A DNA stretch of 64,000 nucleotides from Sipunculus nudus (GCA_026874595.1 CM049315.1:77722401-77786400), one strand, 5' to 3'. Counted from the first letter of the stretch, positions 13,726 through 26,148 are shown. A program made the numbers and translations. The notes: generated by a model not told the origin, from the sequence alone.

Positions 13726-15797
13726 GAATCATGTATGCTGCTGTAAAAATGTGCAAACTCCCTTCCCCCTTTTCTTGTTTCCGCGTTCTTCTATTTGAGA
13801 ACCATTTCTTTCCCCTTAATGCTTGATAACTTACTCTGCTACTTCCGGTGAATGACTGTCTTAACTTTGGTCCCTGGATATTCGCTTTCTGAATAAAGAA
13901 AAATAAATGAATTATAAAGTATTTCCAAATTAGTCTCGGGTTCTGTAACACATGAAAAGAATATACTCTGTACAAGTAAAACTATGATGACAGTGAATAC
14001 AATCATTCCTTATTTAATGTAAAAAAGAGAGAGACAGCATAGTGACGTCATAAACCTGGTATGAATGCAGAGCTTCCTTTATCTGTATTGTTATAAGTAA
14101 AGCTTTCTCCGCATCAGGCCATTTCACGTCGAGTGAACAATCAGAGACGATCTCAGTTACATCCAGGGCGGCGTTATATTGTAGTTTAGTACGGGTGTTA
14201 TCATACAAAGTTCTACAGGTTCATCAGACATCAATGAGTAGACTGTCTTTTCAGCCGACTGACACGCAATCAATGTCGTTTATTTCAATCAGGTTTTATA
14301 TTGTTACAACTTGGGGGGAAGTAATATTATTTCTAATAATTTCTGCATTGTAACAAGCGATTATATGTATTATTCTATATGTGACAGATACTTTAAATAC
14401 TAATAATATGATACCGTATTTGTAATTATGATTTCTTAAACATTTTGTGGTTCTCTGTATACTGAAATGTTTTAATTCTAACAAATTGAATTTAATATTA
14501 ATTAGTGTTCAAATACAAAGACGTTTGTCGACATTGTAGTATTTCATATTTAAAAATGATTCACTGTATAAACAAATTGACCAGCTTAATTGTTTCAGGT
14601 GATGCAGACTCATTCACCCGCTACATTTTTTAATTGTTTCAATAATTTCCTAATATATCAGTTTTACAATTGTAATTAAGTTTGACAGGAACTGACATGT
14701 AAAAATCACATGAGAATTATCGCATGATCCAGCCCTGGCGGCCCTAGAAATTGCTTAACCTTTCCTACAATCGTGCGGGTCAAATTAATTCGAAATTTAA
14801 AACATTATGTATATTATGCCCCTCCACCATCGAGATAATGATTATTAAAAACATTTTAACATTTCCTTAATATACAATAAATGCGTTACAATAACAGCTT
14901 GAGCTTTAAAGATTCATGATTAGAAAAAATAAATCATTATTACGTGACATTTTCAAAACAAGTGATACGTTGTCAACCAGTTTTTTTGGTATTTCTTTTT
15001 ATTTTTTCCCCTCGTAGCCGATAATAAGAATCGTCGATGCCGGAATCGACTTTTCAGTAAGAATGACAGGAAAGCCCCGGGCGGTCACCGGCGTCACATA
15101 GAGAATTATCGCTTCTTGTTCGCCGTCAAATGGTTTCCACTTACATCTGAAATGAACTTATTCGCTCAGCAGACGATGTCATCCCGAGATGAACGACTGT
15201 CCTTTACCCGTGAAATATACAACATGGTTTACTTCACTTCATTCTAAAACATATTGTCTCCTATACAGAAAACAAGATATGTTATCACTTACTGCAAATG
15301 GATCTTGTTTTAATTGGTCACGCCAATTAGTATGTTTAATTACCATGACAAAGCATTTAAAGGTTAAATAGAGTTGACACTTCATTTTAAGAAAGTTTAA
15401 TGATTGTATTAACTATTATATTTAAAATATACATATCACAGCCCCTTCCGGTGTGTCGCACCGCTGCCTCAATTTCAAATATAACATCTTGGAATTAATT
15501 AAAAAACTTGACACATTTTTGTACACTCAGTGTGTATCAAATTCGTAGGATACCTCTAAAAACTCGGGATATGTATTTATATGATTTTACTTTAAGTAAA
15601 GAATTCTTCAAAAAATCAGTCGCTCTGATGTGTTTTCGAGCGAATTAAGAGTGGTATCCTTTGAATTAAATATGTATAGTCAAACTCATGTGGGCACGCT
15701 AGAGACTGTGCTTTACTTTCTTCAAAACAGCCTACTGTATGGTTATTTCTTCATATCTTTACCATGTATTATCAAAGCTTGTTTTTCACATGTTTGT

Positions 15798-15810
15798 CCA
15801 CTAGATGGCG
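15798..15810 (+). promoter_or_regulatory. CTCF-like core motif
   Basis: The sequence CCACTAGATGGCG matches the recalled CTCF core CCASYAGRKGGC at all 12 positions. CTCF is conserved across bilaterians, so a functional site is possible in a mollusc. It lies between the two giant minisatellites, in otherwise unremarkable DNA. A single motif without occupancy data is weak evidence. Confidence 0.3.
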
Positions 15811-17639
15811 TACCGACTTTTTTGATAATTCGTGACACTCACTCTGATTGGCTGAAAAAAAATTTCTTGGCAATACTTCACGCGGTATATTTCGTGAGGT
15901 CAAGGATTTGATAAAAAACGAATTATTCAATATCAATGTAAGCGTGGGCGTCTCCCCATGTCGACTGTGATGATCAAGAAGTACTGCCTCATGTGTAAGC
16001 GGTATTTTCCTTACCCGGAACATTTCAATCACAATGGTTTTTAAAAACGATGCGTAGACAGCGTATCGATTGGCTGTCAGTTACATCATTTGACCGAAGT
16101 CTCTCAGTAGATCTGTCAACTCCGTCTAATGCCACTTTTTATCAATATGTAGCAAGACTAGCTGCGATTTAGAAAAAACTATAAATTTAGCTGCCACATA
16201 AAATCGTATCTTCGTACAATTCCTGTTGAAATTACGTCCTTTATTGTAAAAAATATATCACATGGGTGTGTCACAAAACTAACATGGGGTATCCGGCTTA
16301 TGAAGTGTCATCACGAACGGGTTCGAGTATATTCAATCTTTTTGAGAGGTAAAGCAAATACTCCAATTCTTTTTGCTAAGACTGAATAAGAAAGTAAACT
16401 TAAGTAAACTTCAGTTAGGCGGTGCCGTGCCGTGACACAGGAAGTGTATATTTGCAGATGTTGCTTGTTTACAGAAGAATTATTATTCAACACCCCTGTG
16501 ACCAATTCTTATAGTGATATACGTGTATCTGTGTGGATAGGGTTGTTATATAACATGGGATAAGGATATATATTATCAATAGTATAATGACTAAAGCAAG
16601 GTCAACTTTATTGTATCTTAGTATCATGATACTATTATACACAAGCAAATATAATAAAATATTTTTAATTGCTTTAGCTGACTTCTTTTTTGTTTGAAAT
16701 CCAATTTATTTTTCAATGAAACACAAATACAAGTAAAACAGCCGAGATCGAGATTAATAGTGTTGTGTACATAAACGTGAGCTTATTAAAATATGGCCAG
16801 CTTATACCGGATATTTAAAGTAATACATTTTTATTTTTTTTGGTCACAAATATTAAAAAAAATATTCAATTTTTAGATCTTTAGATATCAAAGCAATACA
16901 TGTACCCTTAAAAATTGAGCCAAGTTAAAATTATATACACTTTGGATTGTGTATTACACAGTATATTGAAGGTATTTTTGGATTTATTTAAAAAAGAGGG
17001 TTTCCAGGTTGCTACTTTAGAAAGCCCTTGAAATGCTGGACGCTCGGCTTTGATAAGTAATACTGTGAAATTATTTAGTCTCTTCAAGTGTTACCTTCAT
17101 ATATACGCAGAACTCTGTATATGCAAGCGTGATTTAAATGTAAGATAACATCTGAATAGACAGGTATGACACATGAAGGTCATTTTGTCTTAAAGTAAAA
17201 CTACACCTGACGTGAAATGTTTACGTCTCACATGCATTTATTTTTGTTAGAAATGACAAGCAACATAAAATATACATAACTGTTTCATATTTCAGGGACT
17301 AATTAATCTTGATCATCTTAATAATAGCTATATAAATATAAATATAGGGCTGTCATGGACACTTAAGCACTACGTAGTATTCGATGATTTTAATTAAGTC
17401 TGTAATGAATAACTGGATCCTTTGAAGAAAAATAAAGTGGTCCCCGAAATAGTATGCCTTCGGTCTCTTTGTCGGCAAGGTTATATGCTTGTTTATAAGA
17501 CAATCAAATTATATTTCATTAGATAAAATATGTTCTTTGTAGTTAATGCTTAACTATTCTTATTGAATGTTCACATTAATCCGTATCTCATATATACATA
17601 AGTTTGTTATTTACAGTCATGCTTATTAATAAAGTTAAC

Positions 17640-18260
17640 CGATAACGGAGTTCACAAAGATATACCGGAAGCTGCGGAGGTCTTATACTCCTTCTATGGT
17701 TTATTGTGATATGAGATATAGGGGCACCTTTGCCCTTTTTCCGCAAAAGCGGTATATGTTTTCAGGCGTGTGACAGTCTGGGATAAGTTAGGGACACATT
17801 AAACTTCTTATCTCCAGTTTCCAGAACTCGGAAGTGCCAGGGACCGTTTACTTTGACTCTCCGATTCAGCGGTCGGCGTGAGCCTCCGAAAGGCGCAGAG
17901 CAATTTGTCGTGGAAACAAACTCGCTGCAGTCATCGGGCAAATTGTCCAGCATTTAGTGTCAGCCGTCCTGTGTGGCTGGCGCAGCCTCGTCGTAACGTA
18001 CACATTAATCAATGCGCTCGGGTACTTGCCCCTTAGAGAGTAAGGTCATAGCAATAAGAGAGGCAATGGGCTAGAGCATTAAGCAATCGTACTGATGTAC
18101 TTTATTATGGAAGTGTCGCATGTACAAAAGGTCTAAGGCTTGAGCTTGCATAAGCTCTTTTGGTAATACCGTGTTCAAAGCAGCCACGGCGCTCCACGGA
18201 GAAGCCAGCGGACAGCAAGGAAGATAATAAAGCCAGTAATAAAGGGAAAGGTGTCTCATA
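17640..18260. other. GC-richer islet, possible exon or regulatory region (unassigned)
   Basis: Base composition rises compared with the AT-rich flanks. The minus strand has an open frame of 63 codons at 17,762-17,953, rich in charged residues and containing GPWHFRVLETGDKKF. Two overlapping small minus frames lie at 18,071-18,302. I do not recognise any of these products, see no convincing paired splice sites, and make no functional claim. Confidence 0.15.
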
Positions 18261-18809
18261 GAATTTTATCTGCCAACTGCTCCTATTAATACCCAGCTTC
18301 ATTTTTTTAGTTACTGATTTAAAATATTATACTTTAGGTCATGGTAACCATTGATTTAAATATTAAAATCAATTATTGGGCAATATGCATGGAAAGTATA
18401 GGATGAATACATTATAACAGGCAAATATCACTTTGACTTCTATTGAACAACGGGTTAGTAAGCCCAAAATTATTATAAAAAGTGGACATAAATATATGAT
18501 TTTTAATGTTTTACACCCACCTTAGAGTGTTGGAAAACATATGTCGGGCAACGAATACTATTTAATATGGGGTGTTATAAATGGGTCATGGTATACATGG
18601 ATCCGAGTACCGGTAATGCTAACATAATACTCATGTTTCTCAAACATAGTTTCTAAGGACACCTGAATTCGGCAAATCTATGTATCGCGATTGGAACCAT
18701 CACGGCAGAGAAATCGGCGGAATAAAGCGGGGGCAAAGATGGCAAAATATAACAGGTTACAAACCTGTTGTAAAATGTTTACTCTATTGTGACTCTTTCC
18801 GTACTTTTT

Positions 18810-20166
18810 TATGCCCCCACCACAAAGTGGCCGGGGCATATAGTTTAACCCATGTCCGTCATTTCGTCATTCCGTCATTCCGAAATCAAACAGTTGTACG
18901 GACTTTTTTTTCGCAATGCCTGCAGATATTGGCCTGATTTTTGGTGTAGGGACAGATAATGACCAGTTACAGATCGAGTTCGCGTTTCGCCCCGGTTGAC
19001 CTACTTTTGATTGTTTTACGTCTTTAAAACATAGAAAATTGTATGAAAAATATAAATTTTCACGACAAATGTACATGTACAGCCGTTTTTAGCCCTCAGC
19101 TCATAGGCTGACGGGCTATTGCCGTCACCCAAGCTGTCCGTCCGTCCGTCCGTCTTGACGTCCGTCTGTCTGTCCGTCTGTCTGTCCTTCTGACATCCGT
19201 CCGTCCGCGTCTGTTAACTTTTACCTTGTGAGTAGGATTTCTCTAAAAGGATTCACGGTTGGAATTTTATTTTATCAGTGAAGATGTATATCGATAAAAT
19301 CTCAGTCAAGTTCGAAGATGGGTGACCTTAACCCATTTTTCTACATTTTAGAGCTGATTATACAAAAACACTCAGAAGCTTATTACTCAGGAACCATTGT
19401 GTGGATTTTCACAAAACTTACTATGATCATTTGGAATGATGGTCTGTGCGTGCTGCACACTTTTGGTGGAACCACCTACAATTTCTGATTTTTTAATGAA
19501 TTTATACAGATTTTTCAATTTTGGCCTTTTGTGCAGGATATCTCCAAAGGTATTCAACACAGGAACTTAATTTCTTCAGTGCTAATGCGTGATATTTACA
19601 AAATTTTGGTCAAGTTCAAAGATGGGTGATCTTGACCTACTTTTCAAGGTCACAGAGCTTAGTATAGAAAAAAAACTTAGGAGCTTATTTCTCAGGAAGC
19701 ATTTGATGGATTGTTATGAAACATGGTACTACCTCTCCAATTTAAATTTTTAACTGATTATCAGCTTTTGCTAATATTCTAGTTTTGCAATGCAATGCTT
19801 ACAGATACTAGCCTAATGTTTGGTCTGTTGGCGCATAATGACCACTTACAGATCAAGTTCGCGTTTCGTAACAGTTGACTTATTTTTGACCATATAACAG
19901 ATCCTGAACATAGAAAATTTCATGAAAGACAGAAATTTTTATGAAAATGCACGTATGGACTTTTTTTCACAATGCCTGCAGATACTGGCCTGATTTTTGG
20001 TGTGTTGCTTGATAATGACCCGTTATAAATCGAGTGTGCATTTTGCCCTTGTTGACCTACTTTTGACCATATGACACCTCCTGAACTTAAAATTTTTTTA
20101 CAAAGTTTAACAAATGTTTCTAATTTGCCCCAGGCGGGGGCATTCGTGTCGTTCCGACACATCTAG
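18810..20166 (+). mobile_element. Helitron-like non-autonomous element (pearl/HINE-like), interrupted
   Basis: The left end is an imperfect hairpin at 18,810-18,840 (arms TATGCCCCCACCAC and GTGGCCGGGGCATA, 12 of 14 paired). The right end is GCGGGGGCATTC, a hairpin GTGTCG-TTC-CGACAC at 20,146-20,160, then CTAG at 20,163-20,166 followed by T. A hairpin just before a CTRR terminus with a following T is the recalled Helitron 3' signature. The interior has three copies of a core unit containing AATGCCTGCAGATA and CCTGATTTTTGGTGT, at 18,915, 19,804 and 19,971. Internal core repeats of about 160-190 bp are typical of bivalve pearl elements. No Rep/helicase gene is present. The 5' terminus is not certain. 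Confidence 0.6.
19091..19792 (+). mobile_element. Nested 702-bp element inside the Helitron-like element
   Basis: The outer core repeat runs into a T-run at about 19,090 and resumes with TTTTGCAATGC at 19,793. Removing 19,091-19,792 restores a continuous core copy, so the insert is well delimited. It starts AGCCCTCAGCTCATAGGCTG, has a GTCC-rich microsatellite at about 19,135-19,205, and ends with the small hairpin CTGATTATCAG and then TTCTAG followed by T. That is another Helitron-like 3' end. There is no obvious target-site duplication, which also fits. Confidence 0.55.
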
Positions 20167-20904
20167 TTTTACAATTTGGACAATTTGTATTCTGATCGGG
20201 TAATATCATTAATTTACTAGCTATATCTAAATGAGAATGAAATGGTGTTGTGACTGGTTCTGTCGTTCAGTTTAAAAAAACGGCTTCACAGATATCTCCA
20301 TCAGTGTCTGATAAAAGTGAGCCCGAATATGGCATATACATGACAAAGATTATGCCAAGCTTCATATAACCCCGACGTTGGAAGGGTTTAAGTCTAGTCG
20401 AGACTCGCTAAGCCATTGCATTGGAGTCGGGCAAATAATATGTGATATTTTACCGAATCGGCTCCCACGTATGTTCGAACATGAAAGAACAGGGCCCTAA
20501 GCAGTCTCAAATTGGATTTTTTCATAGTTTGGTTATTTTTGAATGTCCAGGTTGGTTAAAGCGACTTGGTCTTAAATCCCCCCCCCCCCCCCCCATTTGT
20601 TCTTTCGTTTTCTTCCCAGTAAGTTTTAATGTTTAATTTAGCGTATATAAAACACCAAATCAGTCAACTTTTTCACCCATTTGGTGCAATATTAAGAGAT
20701 TTCATTGTGCCATCTTATTTTATCGTAAACAGTTAATATATAACAAAAACTTGACTGAGATTGCACTAGTAGTATATCCGCAAATATAAACATGATCTCA
20801 ATTCCTAAAGTAAACTCACCTGGTACCAGCTGTGCTGAATTTGGAATCGTTGTTATTAATAAGCCAACACATATACTAGACGGGTTAATATACGGACCGA
20901 CCTA
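20167..20904. other. AT-rich spacer with a 17-base C run
   Basis: I see no gene here. A homopolymer of 17 C lies at 20,578-20,594. A small + frame of 64 codons at 20,442-20,636 runs through it and has no recognisable product. Confidence 0.6.
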
Positions 20905-21320
20905 AAAAAAATTGCAAAATTTTGTTTTTTTTTGTAGTTTTATGGGTTGGGTCTAGTGTACAACATACTAAAAGTTGGACAAAATTGGAGTATGGGAAAG
21001 TGTTCAAATTCGAAGATGACTTTTGTCGATTTTTAGGTCATTTTCCATTTACATGTGGAACTCTAACTTGGTCAGTTTTCATGAGAAATCAATAAAACTT
21101 GCATTTCCCCACAGGTTTTGAGGGTCAGTCTTTCAAATGAAACTGTTATCAGCGATGTTGAGTCACTCCTTATACCATATCTAGGGATACCCTCACCCCT
21201 AAGCTCCTTGTTGAACCCACCCCGAATCACACACGAGTATAAACGTCATAATGCTTTATCCAAATATTTTCACACATCGTCATCATCTTCTTCTATTACT
21301 GGATCATTTGTCATATTGTC
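20905..21320 (+). repeat. Left inverted repeat of the transposon-like element
   Basis: This is the reverse complement of 26,149-26,567, with scattered substitutions and small indels. It includes the last codons and the stop of the minus-strand coding region (stop at 21,270-21,272), so the repeat extends into coding sequence. The outer tip near ACCTAAAAAAAATTGCAAAA is diverged. Confidence 0.85.
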
Positions 21321-24300
21321 ACAGTAGCCATTTTGGCAATGTCCGCATGCACTGGTACACTCTAGTCCATGCTTTCTGCAGGTACACCTTAGGGTATTGC
21401 ATCTTTCCCAACAGTTGCAGTGAATCATCTGAATCAGTGCATCCGGAGCAGGGCTTTTTTCTGTCATCACTGGAACAAGTTTTTCCCCTTCTACCTTCCA
21501 TCCCCACTCAGATGGCTCCATTTCATCACTACATACCATCCGCTCCATAACCTGGTAGTAAATCCGTAGGGAATTAAATTTACAGGCGGAGGCAGTTGGT
21601 GGGAGTCTTTCAGGCGTGACAAACATTTTAGCTCTCGCGGCCTTCTTGCAAAGCATATTGTATCTGATAGATGCCAGGGAGTCATTCTGAGATGCATTGA
21701 ACAATGCTACCATTGCCTTACAACCATTGGTTTCGACAACATCCTGACTTTGCTTTGGTAGAGAGAATGCTCTTGAACAGTCTTTCATGGCTTTTTCTTT
21801 CTTGATGATTCGTTGGAACCCTAACTTCTTTCCTATTCCGAATATCCTAGACACCGAGTCGCATTGGGTAAAGGCATGTAGAAACAGTAGGTCATTACAA
21901 ACTGCTTCACCAAGAACCTGCTTGATGGCCTTGATATTATAGACGTATGATTTCGCCTTGTCCGAGCAAAAATATAGTGCTTTACATTTGGAGACCTCTG
22001 CATGGGGGAGCAAGAGAACAAGAAGATCTGTGTCTTCTCCATTAAGGGTGGCCGGTGTGGAAGCAGACATATCAATGGCTGCCTTTGCGATCTCAACTTC
22101 GGCATCTCCTTCTCCTTGGATAACGTCACAGCCTTTCTGTCACATTCGTTCCATGACCAGCTGGATCAGTGCTTGCTTATTTGACTCATTCGACAAGAAG
22201 TTCTCCTTTTTCGCAACAAATTTTGTCACCTGTTCACCTTGTTTGTATTTAGCTTTCGAGTTCGCCGTTGATGAGTAGTCTTTTATACTTGGTCCATTCT
22301 CATATCCATCAAACAAGACAGTCCCTCTGCCATAGTGTTCGACACAGAATGAGGCGTAACTGTCTGCAACCGTCCATTTCAAGCGGTGAAGAAGAGATCC
22401 TCCATCTAGTACATTGCATTTTCTGATTTGGTTTTAACATAGTTAATGAGAGCTTCTGCCAGCTGTCTGCTTGACGCAAGATGTTATTTCCTTCGAACAA
22501 AGACATGGGATAAAGAGTTCATGGGACATGACATCCTCTAGCCGAAGATCACCCGTCTGTGAGACTACTAGAAACCTCTGAAATAGGAGCGCTGGGTCAA
22601 TGCTACAATCTTCAGAAACTTTCACATTCTTGCTGGATGCTAGAGTCTTCACCTTCAAACTTCTTTTGTGGGAGTAGGAGAAAGCCGATTTTCCGTCCAT
22701 CTTCTGTACAATGTCTTTTCCGATTTCGAAAAGGTCCTGAACATTGACGTCCTCATTGGCATTAATCCCTGTGATAATGTTGCCTAACGATTCATCAGCT
22801 GTAAATGGTGTAAAACTGTCTAGTTTTTCTGCGATTTTACAAAAGTCTGCCTCTTCTCTTCTCATCCGAGAGGCGGACATCTCTATATGTTGTTCACCTG
22901 TTGTGTAACTTCTCTTGGTAAGTTCTTGCATGGCAAGGTTGTAAGCGGATGACACACTGGAAGACATGACCCAATCTGTTCTCTGGTGCTCAGACATCCC
23001 ACTTCCTCGCGTCAGCCCCCCTTGGCTTTTTAGTGAACGCATTAGTGTTTGCTCGATCACGAGATCGGAGCCAAGGCCAGCCCAGTATTGGCTGCGGCCT
23101 GATAACGTGAAACCCAGACTGGAACTTCTGATGTACTTCAGGGCTGTCATCCTTCAGCGCACACATTTTCTGGAGATAAAGACGTGCCGACTTTAGATAA
23201 TTTGGATGGCCAACGGCCGCGAATATCGGCAGGCAAGCTGAGATGGGACTGAGATGCATCTCCCAAGACCCTATTCTATCAGCTGCAACAAGTGCCCTAG
23301 CAATACCTAGCATGTGCTGATAGTTAATCCACAGTTTGTTGGTTTTGGAGGTCCTTGTTAGTTCATCCTTTTTCAGAGTTAGAGTGTTGTGAATCCTACG
23401 AACGGAATCTGACTTCAACAATGACTCTAAGTCACATTTGCCAGTCTCTGTCAGCATGTACAGTCGCTCAAGTTCCTCTACTTGGTCTTGAAAACCACGG
23501 TCATCCTCCACAATTTTGGCAACGATCTGACGTGTAAGACACTGATCCACCTGCAGGTGGCCACGAAGCGCTCGTTGCACTGCCTTTCCACTCATCATGT
23601 GTACGATGGCATTTTCACCATACACTGTCTCCATGATCTCCTTGAGTCCACTGCCATCCATCAAAGTCCCAATAGCGCCAAACACATTCATGAAGGTAAG
23701 AAAGCTGCCAAGCAATAGTATCACATTCCTGATTGGAGTTCGCAATTTCAGACGCCTTCCAAAATAGCGGTTGATCGAAGGTAATGATAGTCGGCATGTT
23801 GTGTTTGGACGAAAGACTGCATAGGTAATCCAGGGTGGACAGGATACAGGTTTTGTCTCCTGGGTTCATGTCAATCATTGGGAGCAACTGCACCGAGGAT
23901 TTTCCCGGATACTCACACTCCTTATGTAGCAGGTGCATCATGCCTTGCCAACCGGGAGTACTCTGGTGGAATAAAAAGGACATTTCCCAGCAAATGTTCA
24001 CTTTGCAATCACAGACATCAGAAGCATATCGAAGGGACTGAAATTCAATGTTACGTTTAACATACTTGATGTTGCGGTAATCTAAAATATTAATCTTCGC
24101 CAGTTCGACAAGTTTCAAGTCAGCCATTTTTTTGTCTTGGTATGCCATGACTGACTTGCTTCCCTGGCGTGATAGCCGCTATCATTCCAATCCCATGAAA
24201 GGTACCCTTTCCATCCAACATTATAATGTTATGGTCCACGTTGTCTTTGGCAAATAACAGGGACCCATCATGAATGTCTATGTCACTGCCCAACACATCC

Positions 24301-25563
24301 AGAGCAAGGGAACATGCCGCGTTTACTTCAAACCTTTGTACCTCAGGGTATGATGAAGCAAACCCCATGGTTGAAAGACTATCGATCAAGAATAGTGACC
24401 TATACAAGTGGTGCATTTGCACCGCGAGACCAAGCTGTAAAGGCGCAATTACAGCTCTTGGACGCACTGCTTGAACAACAGCTTGTCTGATGCCAGCAAC
24501 CTTTCTGGACGTATCCTTCCCAACAAACAGATGGTGCAGGAAGAATCGCAAACTTGCAGGGATAAAATCTAATGCTGTGGCAAGTTTCAATTCAGCTGGA
24601 GTTGGATACGTATCCTCCATTGGCGCAACTGTCGTCTTGATGTCACCTTTGATGAGTTTTGCTGCAGTTTGAAGAATTGCTTGTTTCTGAGCTTCCTCGT
24701 CGTCTTCCCGAGGTGAATTGTGGTATCCACAAAGAATGTCACAGGTTTTTTTCCTAAAGGTCACAATATTTTTGACACCACTACGGCCTTCGGTCACGAA
24801 AATAGAGTTTCGATATCGTTTTATCAGCTTTTTCTTGAGGTACTGATTTCCATACGCCGTGGATTTACTGTTTTGCAAGTATTCTTCCATTTTAGCAACA
24901 AGGGTCGATATCGTTAGCTGTTCCTCATCGTTTTCCTCCAGGAATACACAAATCCTTTCAAAAGCCTCATCATGATTGCTGTCCTTTGGTCTTCAACTTT
25001 TTTGTCGTTTGGCAGATTCAAATGACGTGAACTGTATTGGAATCCCCCGCATTGTACGAAAGTTGACGTTACATGACTGGTGGTAAACACAGTCTGCCGC
25101 ATGAAGATCACCACCAAAATATTCGATTCGGCCTTGTATAGCAATGGCCCACTCATCCCCTTTTGTTTTGCAATTAACCAATATAGTTTGAACAAATGTA
25201 TCCGTCTTCTCATAGCAAAACCTTTCATCACTTTTTTCGTTTACGGTCTATTTTCGTAACATCAGTTCCACAGAAAAAGCAATGCGTTTTACTGTCATAT
25301 GGTCCCAGGGAAACACGCGCGTTTCGTTTTACTGGCCAAGCCGAACCGTCCTTGTTAGAGGCATTAGCAATGTCCTTTTTGTTTATGTGGTTAACCCGAC
25401 ATGTTTTGTGAACACTAGTTCCAGCTTCAACCCTGACGTTGACGTCTCTTTCGATGCTTGCATAGTTGATACCTTCAGGTCCTTTCTTTCGAACCACCAC
25501 GGTCTCCTCACAATCCAAATCCTGTTCACATAAAGGACAGGTTTCTTTGCTTGCTGAACTCAT
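21270..25563 (-). pseudogene. Decayed transposon-borne protein (about 1,430 codons) with FEN/XPG-like motifs and a CXC-like C-terminus
   Basis: The reading continues across three frames with at least five frameshifts (near 25,230, 24,150, 23,715, 23,100 and 22,400-22,500) and two in-frame TGA codons (24,993-24,995; 22,140-22,142). Order from the start at 25,563: a Cys/His N-terminus (TCPLCEQDLDC, then HKTCRVNH and HCFFCG); IEYFGGDLHAADCVYHQSC at about 25,130-25,070; TITFDQPLFWKASEI at about 23,740; FGAIGTLMDGSGLKEIMETV at about 23,670-23,620; SQYWAGLGSDLVIEQTLMRS at about 23,080; LDGGSLLHRLKWTVADSY at about 22,370; EGDAEVEIAKAAID at about 22,105; GEDTDLLVLLLPHAE at about 22,030; LHAFTQCDSVSRIFGIGKK at about 21,850; and a cysteine cluster HCNCWERCNTLRCTCRKHG at about 21,400, ending in EEDDDD. 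I recognise the family by motif order, recalled as repeated invertebrate ORFs. A transposase or nuclease role is inference. Some shifts lie in homopolymers and could be sequence errors. Confidence 0.8.
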
Positions 25564-25634
25564 ATTCTATCCTGAAAAAAACTAGTATACAGTTTACTGA
25601 AATCAACATAAATCCAAACAATTAAAAAACTTTA

Positions 25635-25694
25635 TGAGAGAAAGAGAGTGTGAGAGAGAGTGTGTGTGACACCACAACTTGTGTGTGTGTGCGA

Positions 25695-25727
<33 letters not shown>

Positions 25728-25778
25728 TGTGTGTCAGAGTGTGTGCGTGTGAGTGTGCGTGTGCGAGTGTGTGTGTGT

Positions 25779-25824
<46 letters not shown>

Positions 25825-25852
25825 GTGGGGGGGAGGGGGAGAGAGTGAGTAG
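25635..25852. repeat. GT/GA compound microsatellite
   Basis: Alternating runs of GTGTGT and GAGAGA, with GTGCGTGT variants, lie immediately upstream of the transposon coding start, within the element. They probably expanded after insertion. Confidence 0.95.
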
Positions 25853-25894
25853 AAAGGTCAATGAAATGCCTTGTCAATGTAAGTACCCCTAACA

Positions 25895-26148
25895 CCCCCC
25901 CCCCCCCCAAAAAAAAAAAATGCTAAATTTTGTTAATTGGTGGTTTTATGTTAGGTTGGGACAAGTCTGCAACATATCAAAATGACAAAATCATATTGAG
26001 CATTGGTAGGCCTTGTCAAACCTAAAATGATAGAACGTGCATGCTCATTTTACATTAGTGATTGTGGAAAAAAGAGTGTGGGGTAGGATTACCCTTAGAT
26101 ATGGTATAAGGGGTGTCTCAGCATCGCTGGTAACAGTTTCATATGAAA
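25895..26148. repeat. C14-A12 homopolymers and diverged extra copies of the inverted-repeat sequence
   Basis: C14 at 25,895-25,908 abuts A12 at 25,909-25,920. Next, 25,921-25,985 resembles the left terminal repeat in direct orientation (TTTTATGTTAGGTTGGGAC and CAACATATCAAAA). Then 26,062-26,148 duplicates 26,260-26,345 (shared TAGATATGGTATAAGGGGTG and CATCGCTGGTAACAGTTTCA). These look like remnants of a second, rearranged terminus. Confidence 0.6.

Larger units (their letters stand above)
13726..18809. other. AT-rich stretch without a recognisable gene
   Basis: Only short ORFs (under 100 codons) occur, and none has recognisable similarity. GC-richer islets lie at about 15,000-15,130 and 17,640-18,260, and a CTCF-like motif at 15,798. 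The octamer TGACGTCA occurs at 14,043-14,050. I cannot exclude short exons or a non-coding RNA here. Confidence 0.6.

Noticed and set aside
14043-14050. CRE palindrome TGACGTCA (also at 63,991-63,998)
   Set aside because: An 8-mer is expected about once per 64 kb; two without promoter context is not evidence.
15189-16505. Small ORFs of 60-93 codons in the AT-rich region
   Set aside because: Length is expected by chance, with no recognisable domains or codon signal.
22300-24910. Plus-strand ORFs opposite the transposon gene
   Set aside because: They overlap conserved minus-strand coding blocks and have no recognisable products.
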